From Corydoras sp. C115 (lineage: Eukaryota; Chordata; Actinopteri; Siluriformes; Callichthyidae), in contig JAFMOC010000031.1 in assembly GCA_019802505.1 (NCBI GenBank), positions 5,915,514 to 5,979,513 of the forward strand: 64,000 nucleotides of DNA. The letters run 5' to 3'. The notes under the pieces are model-generated. The model searched no databases. It was not told the DNA's origin and worked only from the letters and a program-made list of their open reading frames with translations. The first letter of the stretch is position 1, and each line of letters starts with the position of its first letter. A program made the position numbers and the translations under genes. Positions 33,018 through 44,500 of this stretch are shown piece after piece.

Positions 33018-33895
33018 TTTTCCCTCCAATCATGTCTTATGTTGTCCCATCATTATAAACACTAAGGAACCAAGTTCTTAAGGAGCCGGAACTCTACTCT
33101 TAATATTGACAGACAAAAAGCTTATGTGCGGTGTTTGGAAAGGCAGTGTTTGATTTAAAGTCACAGGTCTTATTAGGTATGAGCTGTTTGAATCTGAAGG
33201 GTAAAGTAAATCTCAGTTTACATGTTCTCCCTGTCTTCATGTGGGATTTAAATTTTTATTATATATATATTTTTTTTTCCTCCAATCATGTTGTCCCATC
33301 ATAAACACTAAGGAACCAAGTTAAGTCTTAAGGAGCCAGAACTCTACTCTTAATATTGACAGACAAAAAGCTTAATTACCACGGGATTGTTTTCAGGGGG
33401 TATAAATGCTTTTCAGATATTGGGGGATGTTTAAACCCAAAAGCAGCAGGCTGTCTCAATGCAGCTGCGACAGTGAGAACAGCAATAGAACCGCTGTAGG
33501 CTGGTCACATGTGCGGTGTTTGGAAAGGCAGTGTTTGATTTAAAGTCACAGGTCTTAATAGGGTTGAGCTGTTTGAATCTGAAGGGTAAAGTATATCTCA
33601 GTTTACATGTTCTCCCTGTCTTCATGTGGGATTTAAATTTTTATTATATATATATATATATATTTTTTTTTTTTTTCCCTCCAATCATGTCTTATGTTGT
33701 CCCATCATAATAAACACTAAGGAACCAAGTTCTTAAGGAGCCAGAACTCGACTCTTAATATTGACAGACAAAAAGCTTATGTGCGGTGTTTGGAAAGGCA
33801 GTGTTTGATTTAAAGTCTTATTAGGTTTGAGATGTTTGAATCTGAAGGGTAAAGTAAATCTCAGTTTACATGTTCTCCCTGTCTTCATGTGGGAG
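32360..33895 (+). repeat. Tandem repeat of long and short units downstream of rbmx
   Basis: AAACACTAAGGAACCAAG recurs near 32398, 32782, 33059, 33305 and 33716, giving periods of about 384, 277, 246 and 411. Long units keep a ~115-bp block (ACCACGGGATTGTTTTCAGG, then CAATGCAGCTGC) that short units lack. Most units also hold a (TA)n plus T-run. Confidence 0.9.
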
Positions 33896-33949
33896 TTTAT
33901 TTTGTTTGTTTTTTTTGGTGGGGGGGGGGGGGGGTTCTTACCATAGGCC

Positions 33950-34385
33950 AAAAAACAGGTTCATGTCTAAATGCCTGCTCTAAATTGCCCCTATACAGTG
34001 TGAGTGTGTCCAGTGATGGATTGGTACCCTGTCTGGAGTGGAACGTTCTCACCTGGATGGACATGGAGAGCCACCTGCAACCTTAGTCGCTAGTATAGTG
34101 TCCGGGTGGCATAGTGGTTAGCACGTTTATGTCTCAGCGCTAGGGATTCCCGCTTCAAATTCCAATCTGGGTGGACTTTCCATGTTCTGGGTGAGTTTAT
34201 TGCAGGTTCTCCGGTTTTCTCCCACAATGCAAAAATATGAATCAAGGTCAATTGAATTCTCCAAATTGCCCCATATAGAGTGAGTGTGTGTGCAGAGATA
34301 GAGTGGCGTCTGGGTGTATCTGTCCAGCACCTGTGACCCTAGTAGAGAATACAAGCAGAAAATGGATTGGTCTTCTGGTGTAACT
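33950..34385 (+). mobile_element. Two diverged SINE-1 copies
   Basis: A 5'-truncated copy at about 33950-34090 and a fuller one at about 34104-34385. The second lacks the GAAACGTTCTCC block and runs straight into the minisatellite. Confidence 0.8.
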
Positions 34386-35040
34386 GGTATAGACTTAAGC
34401 AGTAGATGGTGGATGGATGTCCTGCTCTTAGTGTATATGGTATGGGATTAAGCAGAAGATGATGGATTGGTTGGTGTATCTATTATGGGATTGAGCAGAA
34501 GATGATGGATGGATTGGTGTCCTGGTGTATCTAGTAGGGGATTAAGCAGGATTGGTTTCCTCCTGGTGTATCTGGTATGGGATTAAGCAGAAGATGATGG
34601 ATGGGTTGGTTGGTGTATATGGTATGGGATTAAGCAGAAGATAATGGATTGGTTGGTGTATATGGTATGGGATTAAGCAGAAGCTGATGGATGGGTTGGT
34701 GTATCTGGTATGGGATTAAGCAGAAGCGGACGGATGGGTTGGTGTATATGGTATGGGTTTGAACAGAAGCGGATGGATGGGTTGGTGTATATGGTATGGG
34801 ATTAAGCAGAAGATGATGGATTGGTTGGTGTATATGGTATGGGTTTAAGCAGAAGCTGATGGATGGGTTGGTGTATCTGGTATGGGATTAAGCAGAAGAT
34901 GATGGATGGATGGATTGGTTGGTGTATTTGGGGGATTGAGCAGAAGCGGATGGATGGATTGGTTGGTGTATAAGGTATGGGTTTGAACAGAAGCTGATGG
35001 ATGGATTGGTGTATCTGGTATGGGATCAAGCTGATGGATT
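34370..35040 (+). repeat. ~40-60-bp minisatellite grown from a SINE-1 tail
   Basis: Units read GGTTGGTGTATATGGTATGG, then GATTAAGCAGAAG and ATGATGGATGGATG. The words TGTATCTG, TTAAGCAGAAGATGATGG and GGATGG are the 3' end of the adjoining SINE-1 copy. Confidence 0.88.
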
Positions 35041-36380
35041 GGTTGGTGAGCTGAGTGGAGGCTCGGTGGAGGTGCAGCTCTGGTAAATCAGAAGTGATGG
35101 ATGGATGTGATGGAGGAACAGCAGAGCTGAGTGGAGGTGCAGCTGTGGTAAAGCAGAAGCTGATGGATGGATGTGATGGAGCTTGGTGGAGGTGATGGAG
35201 GAGCAGAAGAACTGAGTGGAGGCTCGGTGGAGGTGCCGCTCTGGTAAAGCAGAAGCTGATGGATGGATGTGATGGAGCTCGGTGGAGGTGCCGCTCTGGT
35301 AAAGCAGAAGCTGATGGATGGATGTGATGGAGGAGCAGCAGAGCTGAGTGGAAGCTCGGTGGAGGTGCAGCTCTGGTAAAGCTGATGGATGGATGTGATG
35401 GAGCAGCAGCAGAGCTGAGTGGAGGCTCGATGGAGGAGCAGCAGAGCGGAGTGGAGGCTCGGTGGAGGTGCAGCTCTGGTAGAGCAGATGGATGGATGTG
35501 ATGGAGGAGCAGCAGAGCTGAGTGGAGGCTCGGTGGAGGTGCAGCTCTGGTAGAGCAGATGGATGGATGTGATGGAGGAGCAGCAGAGCTGAGTGGAGGC
35601 TCGGTGGAGGTGCAGCTCTGGTAGAGCAGAAGCTGATGGATGGATGTGATGGAGGAGCAGCAGAGCGGAGTGGAGGCTCGGTGGAGGTGCAGCTCTGGTA
35701 GAGCAGATGGATGGATGTGATGGAGGAGCAGCAGAGCGGAGTGGAGGCTCGGTGGAGGTGCAGCTCTGGTAGAGCAGAAGCTGATGGAGGAGCAGCAGAG
35801 CTGAGTGGAGGCTGGGTGGAGGTGCAGCTCTGGTAGAGCAGATGGATGGATGTGATGGAGGAGCAGCAGAGCTGAGTGGAGGCTGGGTGGAGGTGCAGCT
35901 CTGGTAGAGCAGATGGATGGATGTGATGGAGGAGCAGCAGAGCGGAGTGGAGGCTCGGTGGAGGTGCAGCTCTGGTAGAGCAGATGGATGGATGTGATGG
36001 AGGAGCAGCAGAGTGGAGTGGAGGCTCGGTGGAGGTGCAGCTCTGGTAGAGCAGATGGATGGATGTGATGGAGGAGCAGCAGAGCTGAGTGGAGGTGCAG
36101 CTCTGGTAAAGCTGATGGATGGATGTGATGGAGGAGCAGCAGAGCTGAGTGGAGGCTCGGTGGAGGTGCAGCTCTGGTAGAGCAGATGGATGGATGTGAT
36201 GGAGGAGCAGCAGAGCTGAGTGGAGGTGCAGCTCTGGTAAAGCTGATGGATGGATGTGATGGAGGAGCAGCAGAGCAGAGTGGAGGCTCGGTGGAGGTGC
36301 AGCTCTGGTAGAGCAGATGGATGGATGTGATGGAGGAGCAGCAGAGCTGGGTGGAGGTGCAGCTCTGGTAAAGCAGAAGT
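35041..36380 (+). repeat. ~71-bp minisatellite reaching the arhgef6 5' end
   Basis: About 18-20 units of GATGGATGGATGTGATGGAG, then GAGCAGCAGAGCTGAGTGGA, GGCTCGGTGGAGGTGCAGCT and CTGGTAGAGCA, with deletions in some. It ends 70 bp before the arhgef6 start codon. The minus strand happens to be free of stops over most of the array. Confidence 0.93.
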
Positions 36381-36449
36381 GATGCGGATGTGGGCAGCGG
36401 CAGCGGCAGTGCGCAGCGGCCTGTGTGCTGCAGCGGCGCGGCCTCAGAC
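36381..36449 (+). promoter_or_regulatory. arhgef6 5' untranslated region / promoter remnant
   Basis: GC-rich GGCAGCGGCAGCGGCAGTGC directly before the ATG. There is no TATA box, and any upstream promoter would have to lie within the 71-bp minisatellite. Confidence 0.4.
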
Positions 36450-36614
36450 ATGAACCCGGAGGAGCAGACGGTGACCTGGCTCATCTCGCTCGGGGTGCTG
36501 AACTCCCCCAAGAAGAACGTCTCCGACCCGGAGGCCTTCCTGCGGGCGTCGCTGAGGGATGGCGTCGTGCTCTGCAGGCTGCTGCAGCGCCTGGTGCCCG
36601 GCTCCGTCGCAAAG
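36450..36614 (+). CDS. arhgef6: arhgef6 coding exon 1
   Basis: 55 codons from MNPEEQTVTWLISLGVLNSP to LVPGSVAK, the first half of the CH domain. It ends in phase 0 at donor GTAACG. Confidence 0.96.
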
Positions 36615-37524
36615 GTAACGGTTCGCGAGCTTCATCACTAATCACCGCGAGCTGCTAATTAATCCACATAATTAACACGACATCCGTAATGAGGGATTTC
36701 TAGATTTATATTTAGCTCGCTGCCCCGATCGCGCTGTTTATACAGATTCCAGCCCGATATTGTGCGCATGCGCGAGAAGTGCACGCAGCGCTCCCTTGAG
36801 CTTCTTATCAATGGTTTATTTGCCCTTTACAGATGCCCCATTAGCCGTGTTTCTAAATACTAAACACTGCGATCGCCCCCCAGGGGTTAAAGGATTGTGA
36901 TGATGATGGTGAGGATGAAGAATCGCACTCGATTAAAGAAGCGTTTGAATCGCTGTGTAATCGAACTTCCTGCCTCTGCACATGTTCCGCATTCTGTAAC
37001 AGACTCTGTCTTCATCCCTGCAGTCTGGGGTAGTTGATGCCTTTAGACAGGGGCAGTTTTTAGGGTTGGTAACATCAGGGGCTTTAGCCTCCGTCCCCCG
37101 TCCCCTTTAAAACACCACCAAATCAACCAGACACTCAAACAGTTTCTTTCCTCACACTTATAAACAGCTTAGAACCCTCTTTCCATTTATATTTCTATAC
37201 TAGTGGCTTAGTGGTTAGCATGTTCTCCTCTCAGCGCTAGGGATTCCCGGTCCGAATCCCCATCTGGTGGAGTTTCCATGTTCTCCCCATGTCCGCGTGG
37301 GTTTCCTCCGGGTTCTCCGGTTTCCTCCCACAGTCCAAAAACATGGATCAAGTCAATTGAGTTCTCCAAATTGCCCCATATAGAGTGTGTCTGATGAGTG
37401 AGTGTGTGTCCAGTGATAGATTGGCGTCCTGTCCTGGGTGTATCTGCCCAGCGCCCGAAACGTTCTCCCCTGGATGGGCATGGGGAGAACATGAGAATAT
37501 ATCCATATATATTTTTATACTATA

Positions 37525-37560
<36 letters not shown>

Positions 37561-40500
37561 ATATATGTATCGGGGCGGCACGGTGGCTTAGTGGTTAGCA
37601 TGTTCTCCTCTCAGCATTAGGGTTTCCCGGTCCGAATCCCAATCTGGTGGAGTTTCCATGTTCTCCCCATGTCCGCGTGGGTTTCCTCCGGGTTCTCTGG
37701 TTTCCTCCCACAGTCCAAAAACATGGATCAAGTCAATTGAGTTCTCCAAATTGCCCCATATAGAGTGTGTGTGTGTGTGAGTGAGTGTGTGCCCAGCGAT
37801 AGATTGGCGTCCTGTCCTGGGTGTATCTGCCCAGCACCCAAACGTTCTCCCGTGGATGGGCATGGGGAACCCCCCCCCCCGCAACCCTAATATAGGATAA
37901 AGCGGAAGATGATGAATGAATGACATTTCATTTGCTCATTTAGCAGACGCTTTTATCCAATGCGACTTACAAGGCGGCACGGTGGCTTAGTGGTTTAGCA
38001 TGTTCTCCTCTCAGCACTAGGGATTCCCGGTTCGAATCCCCATCTGGGTGGAGTCTCCATGTTCTCCCCGTGTCCGCGTGGGTTTCCTCCCACAGTCCGA
38101 AAACATGGATCAAGTCAATTGAGTTCTCCAATAGTTCTCCCCATATAGAGTGTGTGTGAGTGAGTGTGTGTCCAGCGATGGATTGGCGTCCTGTCCTGGG
38201 TGTATCTGCCCAGCGCCTGAGACGCTCCCGCAAGCCTAATATAGGATAAAGCGGAAGATAATGGATGGATGGACTTACAAGGTGAGCACAGGGTTCATCA
38301 CAACATCCCTGGAGCAATGAGGGTTAAGGGTCTTGCTCAAGGACCCACATTGGTAACTTCAGTGGAGCTGGGATTTGAACCCCCAACCTTCAGATTGATA
38401 GCCCAACACCCTAACCACTGAGATATCTTGGCTGAAAATGTTTGAATAAAGGAACTTGAGCTTCGGCAGAAAAGCAGGAATCCGTTTTACGAGTCCATCA
38501 CAGATGAGACAGTTTTAAGGTTTTGATTTGAAATACCGTAACTTGGAGAAAGTTTGCGGCTTCAGAAAAATTCTTACGGTTTCTGAAAGCTGAGAAGCTG
38601 CTCTTTACAGCCAACATACAGTTATTACGGTAACTTTACTCCTGATACTTAAGGAGATACAGCCCCAAAAGCCCAGGTCTAACGACGCCCCTGTTTTTAG
38701 AGCTCATCCACATCCACAGCTCGCAATGGAGGTTAATAAACGCGGGGTTAATGCTCATTCATACAGGTCTGCACACGTTATAAGCGTTCGTTTGCGTTTC
38801 ATACCAAATTCTCAACGTTTTCTGGATTACACAGCCTTCAAAACCAACCCAGTACATAACCGAGTGACCCTGAGGTGAAGAAGAATCCCAAAATGACCTT
38901 TAAACCAATAACAGTTGTTCTGCTCATGTTAAAGCTACCATATGTAACTTTTGGATGGGTGGAATCTTTTGCCCATGCCCATCCAGGGGAGAACTTTTCG
39001 GGCGCTGGGCAGATACACCCAGGACAGGACACCAATCTATCACTGGACACACACTCACACACAAAGACAAACACACTGTATATGGGGCAATTTGGAGAAC
39101 TCGTGTTTTTGGACTGTGGGAGGAAACCGGGGAACCCAGAAGAAACCTAAGTGGACACAGGGAGAATGGGGTGAGTGTTTGGGTGAGTTAGGTTGAGTGT
39201 TTGGGGTGTGTTTGGCTGAGTTTATGGCTGAGGTTATGGGGTGAGTGTTTGGGTGAGTTAGGGTAAGTGGGTGTGTTAGGATGTGTGTTAGGATGTGTGT
39301 TAGGATGAGCTAGGGTGGGTGTTTGGGGTGTGTTTGGGTGAGTTAGGGTAAGTGGGTGTGTTTGGTTGAGTGTTTGGTTGAGTGTTTGGTTGAGTGTTTG
39401 GGGTGTGTTTGGGTGAGTGTTAGGGGGGAGTGGGTGAGACTTAGGGGGGAGTGGGTGAGTGTTGTGGGGGTGTGTTAGGGGTGTGTTTGGGATGTGTTTG
39501 TGTGAGTTAGGGTGAGTGTTTGGGGTGTGTTTGGGTGAGTTAGGGTAAGTGGGTAAGTTAGAGTGAGTGTTTGGGGTGTGTTTGGATGAGTTAGGGTGAG
39601 TTTGGGGTGAGTTAGGGTGAGTGGGTGAGTTTGGGGTGTGTTAGGGTGAGTGTTTGGGTGAGTTAGGGTGAGTGTTGGGGTGTGTTAGGGTGAGTGTTTG
39701 GTTGAGTTAGGGTGAGTGTTTGGGTGAGTTAGGGTGAGTGTTTGGGTGAGTTAGGGTGAGTGTTAGGGTGAGTTAGGGGTGTGTTTGGGTGAGTTAGGGT
39801 AAGTGGGTGTGTTAGGGTGAGTGTTTGGGATGTGTTTCGGGTGTTAGGGTGAGTGTTTGGGGTGAGTTTGAATGAGTTAGGGTGAGTGTTTGGAGTGTGT
39901 TTGAATGAGTTAGGGTGAGGGTTTGGGGTGTGTTTGGGGTGAGTTTGGGGTGTTAGGGTGAGTGTTTGGGGTGAGTTTGGGGTGTGTTTGGCTGAACTGT
40001 GTTGAGACTCGTAGCAGAGCTCTCAGCAGAGCGTCACTTCCTCCGCTGCGCTCCTGTTCCTGCTCTGGCGGGGGGGCGCTGCTGAGCGGTGGGGGCTGAA
40101 GGACGAGCAGGCGGCTGTCGGGCGACATTAATAAACAGAGAGGTCGCTTCGTTGGCGGAATGGCGCTGCGGGTTCGAGCAGACTGCGGGGCTGCGGGTTC
40201 GGGGCGTTAAAGCCGCTGAGGCCGGCGGAGCGGCGGGGCTGTGCGAGGCTCTGGAACAGCGCCGTGGACGCTGCGCTGCCCCCCCCCCTCTGATCTGCCC
40301 CGCTCTCTGCTCTGCCCCCCTCTGATCTGCCCCGCTCTGATCTGCCCCGCTGTCATGGACGCGGCTCACGCTTTATTTCTCTTTATTGCAGTTTTGTTCG
40401 GATCCTAAAAGCGAGGCCGACTGCATCGACAACATTCGGGAGTTTTTAAAAGGATGCGTCGCTTTGAAGGTTGAGGTATGTGAGCTGTCATTGCACCATC

Positions 40501-40808
40501 AACTGAGTCGGTATTCCAATTCATGTCATCCTCATGAACCTTTCTGCCATGTAGTGAACAGTTCTAATAGCTATCTTATAATGCATTATGACGCTTTGTG
40601 TTATGAAGAATGTGCCATTAACCGTTTATTAACTTCGACCAGTATCATAAAGCCATGGACTTCGAATAGAACCGAATCCTGAGTCGGCATTCCAATTCAT
40701 GTCATCCTCACGAACCTTTATTAATTTAAAACAATGGTAACCACACTTATAACTGTTCATAATCGCAGTCATGATGTTTTATAACACAAAAATGACATAA
40801 TGCTTTAT

Positions 40809-40875
<67 letters not shown>

Positions 40876-41041
40876 GAGTGTTAGGGTGTATCATAAAGCC
40901 ATGGACTTCGAATAGAACCGAATCCTGAGTCGGTATTCCAATTCATGTCATGCTCATGAACCTTTTGATGGACCATTTAAAACAATGGTAACAACACTTA
41001 TAACTGTTCATAATCGCAGTCACAAAAATGACATAACTCGG

Positions 41042-41078
<37 letters not shown>

Positions 41079-41447
41079 AGCTTTCATTAACAGTTATAAG
41101 CACTTCTAAAGTCATTTTCAGGAGAGATTATAGTTTAGCACAAACGTGCTGTGGTCTAAGTTAGTGAACAGTTATAATACACATTTTATAATGCATTATG
41201 GCACTTTGTGTTATGAAGAATGTGCTTTTAACGTTTTATAACACGAAGTGACATAATGCATTAACCGTTTATTAACTTTGACCAGTATCATAAAGCCATG
41301 GACTTCGAATAGAACCGAATCCTGAGTCGGTATTCTAATTCATGTCATCCTCATGAACCTTTATTCATTTAAAACAATAATAACCACACTTATAACTGTT
41401 CATAATCGCAGTCATGATGTTTTATAACACAAAAATGACATAATGCG

Positions 41448-41521
<74 letters not shown>

Positions 41522-44500
41522 TTTTCATAAACAGTTATAAGCACTTCTAAAGTCATTTTCAGGTGAGATTATAGTTTAGCACAAACCTGCTGTGGTCTAA
41601 GTTAGTGAACAGTTATAATACACATTTTATAATGCATTATGGCACTTTGTGGCATAAAGAATGTGCCATAAGGCTTTATAACAGAAAGTGACAGTGCATT
41701 CTAAATATTTGAACCATTTATTAACTTAGATCACTATCATAAAGCTGTTATTCTAATTCATGTCATCCTCATGAACCTTTATTCATTCTAAACAATGGTA
41801 ACCACACTTATAACTGTTCATAATCGCAGTTATGATGTTTTATAACACAAAAATGACATAACGCCTTATGATATAAACTTTGGAAATTTCACGTTTAAAG
41901 TAACGAGCATTAAAATCTTTTATGAATCATTATGTACTAAAACTAAACATGTAATCTCCTCCATAGAGATAATAAACGACAACACTTTACCTAATGCTTG
42001 TAAAGAGAGTTTATGAGCTTTCATAAAAGGTTATAAGCACTTTTGAAGTAATTTTCAGGAGAGATTATAGTTTAGCACAAACTTGGTCTGGTCTAAGTTA
42101 GTGAACAGTTATAATATACATTTTATAATGCATTATGGCACTTTGTGTCATAAAGAATGTGCCATAAGGCTTCATAACAGAAAGTGACATAGTGCATTCT
42201 AAATATTTGAACCGTTTATTAACTTCGACCAGTATCATAAAGCCATGGACTTCCAATAGAACCGAATCCTGAGCCGGTATTCCAATTCATGTCATCCTCA
42301 TGAACCTTTATTCATTAAAAACAATGGTAACACTTCATATAAACACTTTATAAAGAATCCATAATGCTTTACAACACTTGTCATAAGCCTTTATTAATGT
42401 ACTTCAGTGTTTATAACCACACTCATAACATGTCATAAAGAATGTGCCATAAGGTTTTATAACACAAAATGGCATAATTCGTTCTAAAATGTATTTTTGA
42501 ACTGTTTAATAACTGAGACCAGGATCATAAAGCTCTCATAAGCACTCTTTTTCAGTCATTAGGTAAAGTGTTGTCGTTTATTATCTCTATGAAGGAGATA
42601 ACATTTTTAGTTTTAGTACATAATGACTCATAAAGGATTATAATGCTCTTTACAGACTTTAGATTAGATGAAAATCCACAGATTCCAAAGTTTATATTCT
42701 AACGCATTATGTCAGCGTTATAAAGCTTCATGTAATTTAGTTATAACACGTTATGACTGTGAATATATAAATATTTATGTACATTAACAGAGACTTATGA
42801 CAAATGTTATAAAGCATTATGAATATGCTTTAAAAGCTAAATCATTGTGTTTATAATGCATTACGGTTACAGGATTTATGTAAAGTGTTACCAAAATAAT
42901 TTCCTAATATAATTATAACAAAGGCGGCACAGTGGCTTAGTGGTTTAGCATGTTCTCCTCTCAGCGCTAGGGATTCCCAGTTCGAATCCCCATCTGGGTG
43001 GAGTTTCCATGTTCTCCCCGTGTCCGCGTGGGTTTCCTCCGGGTTCTCCGGTTTCCTCCCACAGTCCAAAAACATGGATGAAGTTAATTGAGATCTCTAA
43101 ATTGCCCCATATAGAGTGTGTTTGAGTGAGTGAGTGTGCCCAGCGATGGATTGGCGCCCTGTCCTGGGTGTATCTGCCCAGCGCCAGAGACTTAGTGGGT
43201 AGCATGTCCGCCTCTCGGCACTGGGGACTCCCGGTTCGAATACCAATCTGGGTGGAGTTATCATGTTCTCCCTGTGTCGGCGCGGGTTTCCTCCCACAGA
43301 CCAAAAACATGGATCAAGTCAATTGAGATCTCCAAATTGCCCCATATAGAGTGTGTTTGAGTGAGTGAGTGTGCCCAGCGATGGATTGGCGCCCTGTCCT
43401 GGGTCTATCTGCCCAGCGCCCGAAACGTTCTCCCCTGGATGGGCATGGGGAACCCCCCCCCCCACGACCCTAATAGAGGATAAAGCGGGTGATAATGAAT
43501 GAATGAATTATAACAAACTTTAAATGCAGTGGGATCTCAGTACAGTATCATTTTCACGCTTATTTATACTGAGCTATTCAAACAAATCTCAGAGTGTGAG
43601 AGCAGAAGGTTTACAGACTAAACTCTGCTGAGTTTAAGGATGGTCTCTTTCCTGTTTGTGATTGTTGTCTGTAAATCATGGCTCTTAAAGACATGGGCCG
43701 GGTGTACATTCCTCCTCATTCCTGCCACCAGCCCTGAATAATTCGGAGCTGAAGATCAGTTGCAAACTTTTGATCCACCGTCTGCGACTGACTACAGAAC
43801 CTCCTTTGAGATGAGAGGCTTCTTAAAAGAATGGAGGCTGTTCACGCTGCGAAAGTGGGGCAACTACCATTTTGCTTTTTCGAACGAGAAACCCAAATAG
43901 GTCATACAGCTGTGATGGTCAACTTCATTTTGATGCCGTAGTAAGAGGGTTTCCTAAACTTTCTTTTAAAATATATAATAAATAAATTAATTAATTAATA
44001 GATTAATTCATAAATTAATAATAAATAACCATTTTTAATTTTTTTAAATAACACTTTCGGAAGCAGGGCGGCACGGTGGCTTAGTGGTTAGCATGTTCTC
44101 CTCTCAGCGCTAAGGATTCCTGGTTCCAGTCACCATCTGTGTGGAGTTTCCTTGTTTTCCCCGTGTCCAGTTTCCTCCCACAGTCCAAAAACATGGATCA
44201 AGGTCAATTGAATTCTCCAAATTGCCCCATATAGAGTGGGTCTGTGTGAGTGAGTGTGTGTCCACTGATGGACTGGCGTCCTGTCCTGGGTGTATCTGCC
44301 CAGCGCTCAAAACGTTCTCCCCAGGATGGGCATGGGGAACCCCCCCCCATGACCCTAATATAGGATGAAGCGGAAGATGATGGATGGATTGAACTTTCTG
44401 AAGCAAATGCAGATTGACTTGCAGAAGTTATGACATGATGCAACAGATTATAACGTTATAAGATTATAACCACAGGGCCACCACTGTTCAAGTCATTTCA

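Noticed and set aside
34802..36511. 569-codon minus-strand open frame as a protein gene
   Set aside because: It is produced by the 71-bp minisatellite, switches frames with each unit and runs antisense over a real arhgef6 exon.
39165..39990. Interstitial telomere repeat
   Set aside because: TTAGGG occurs but not as a run; it is embedded in irregular GGGTGAGTG words.
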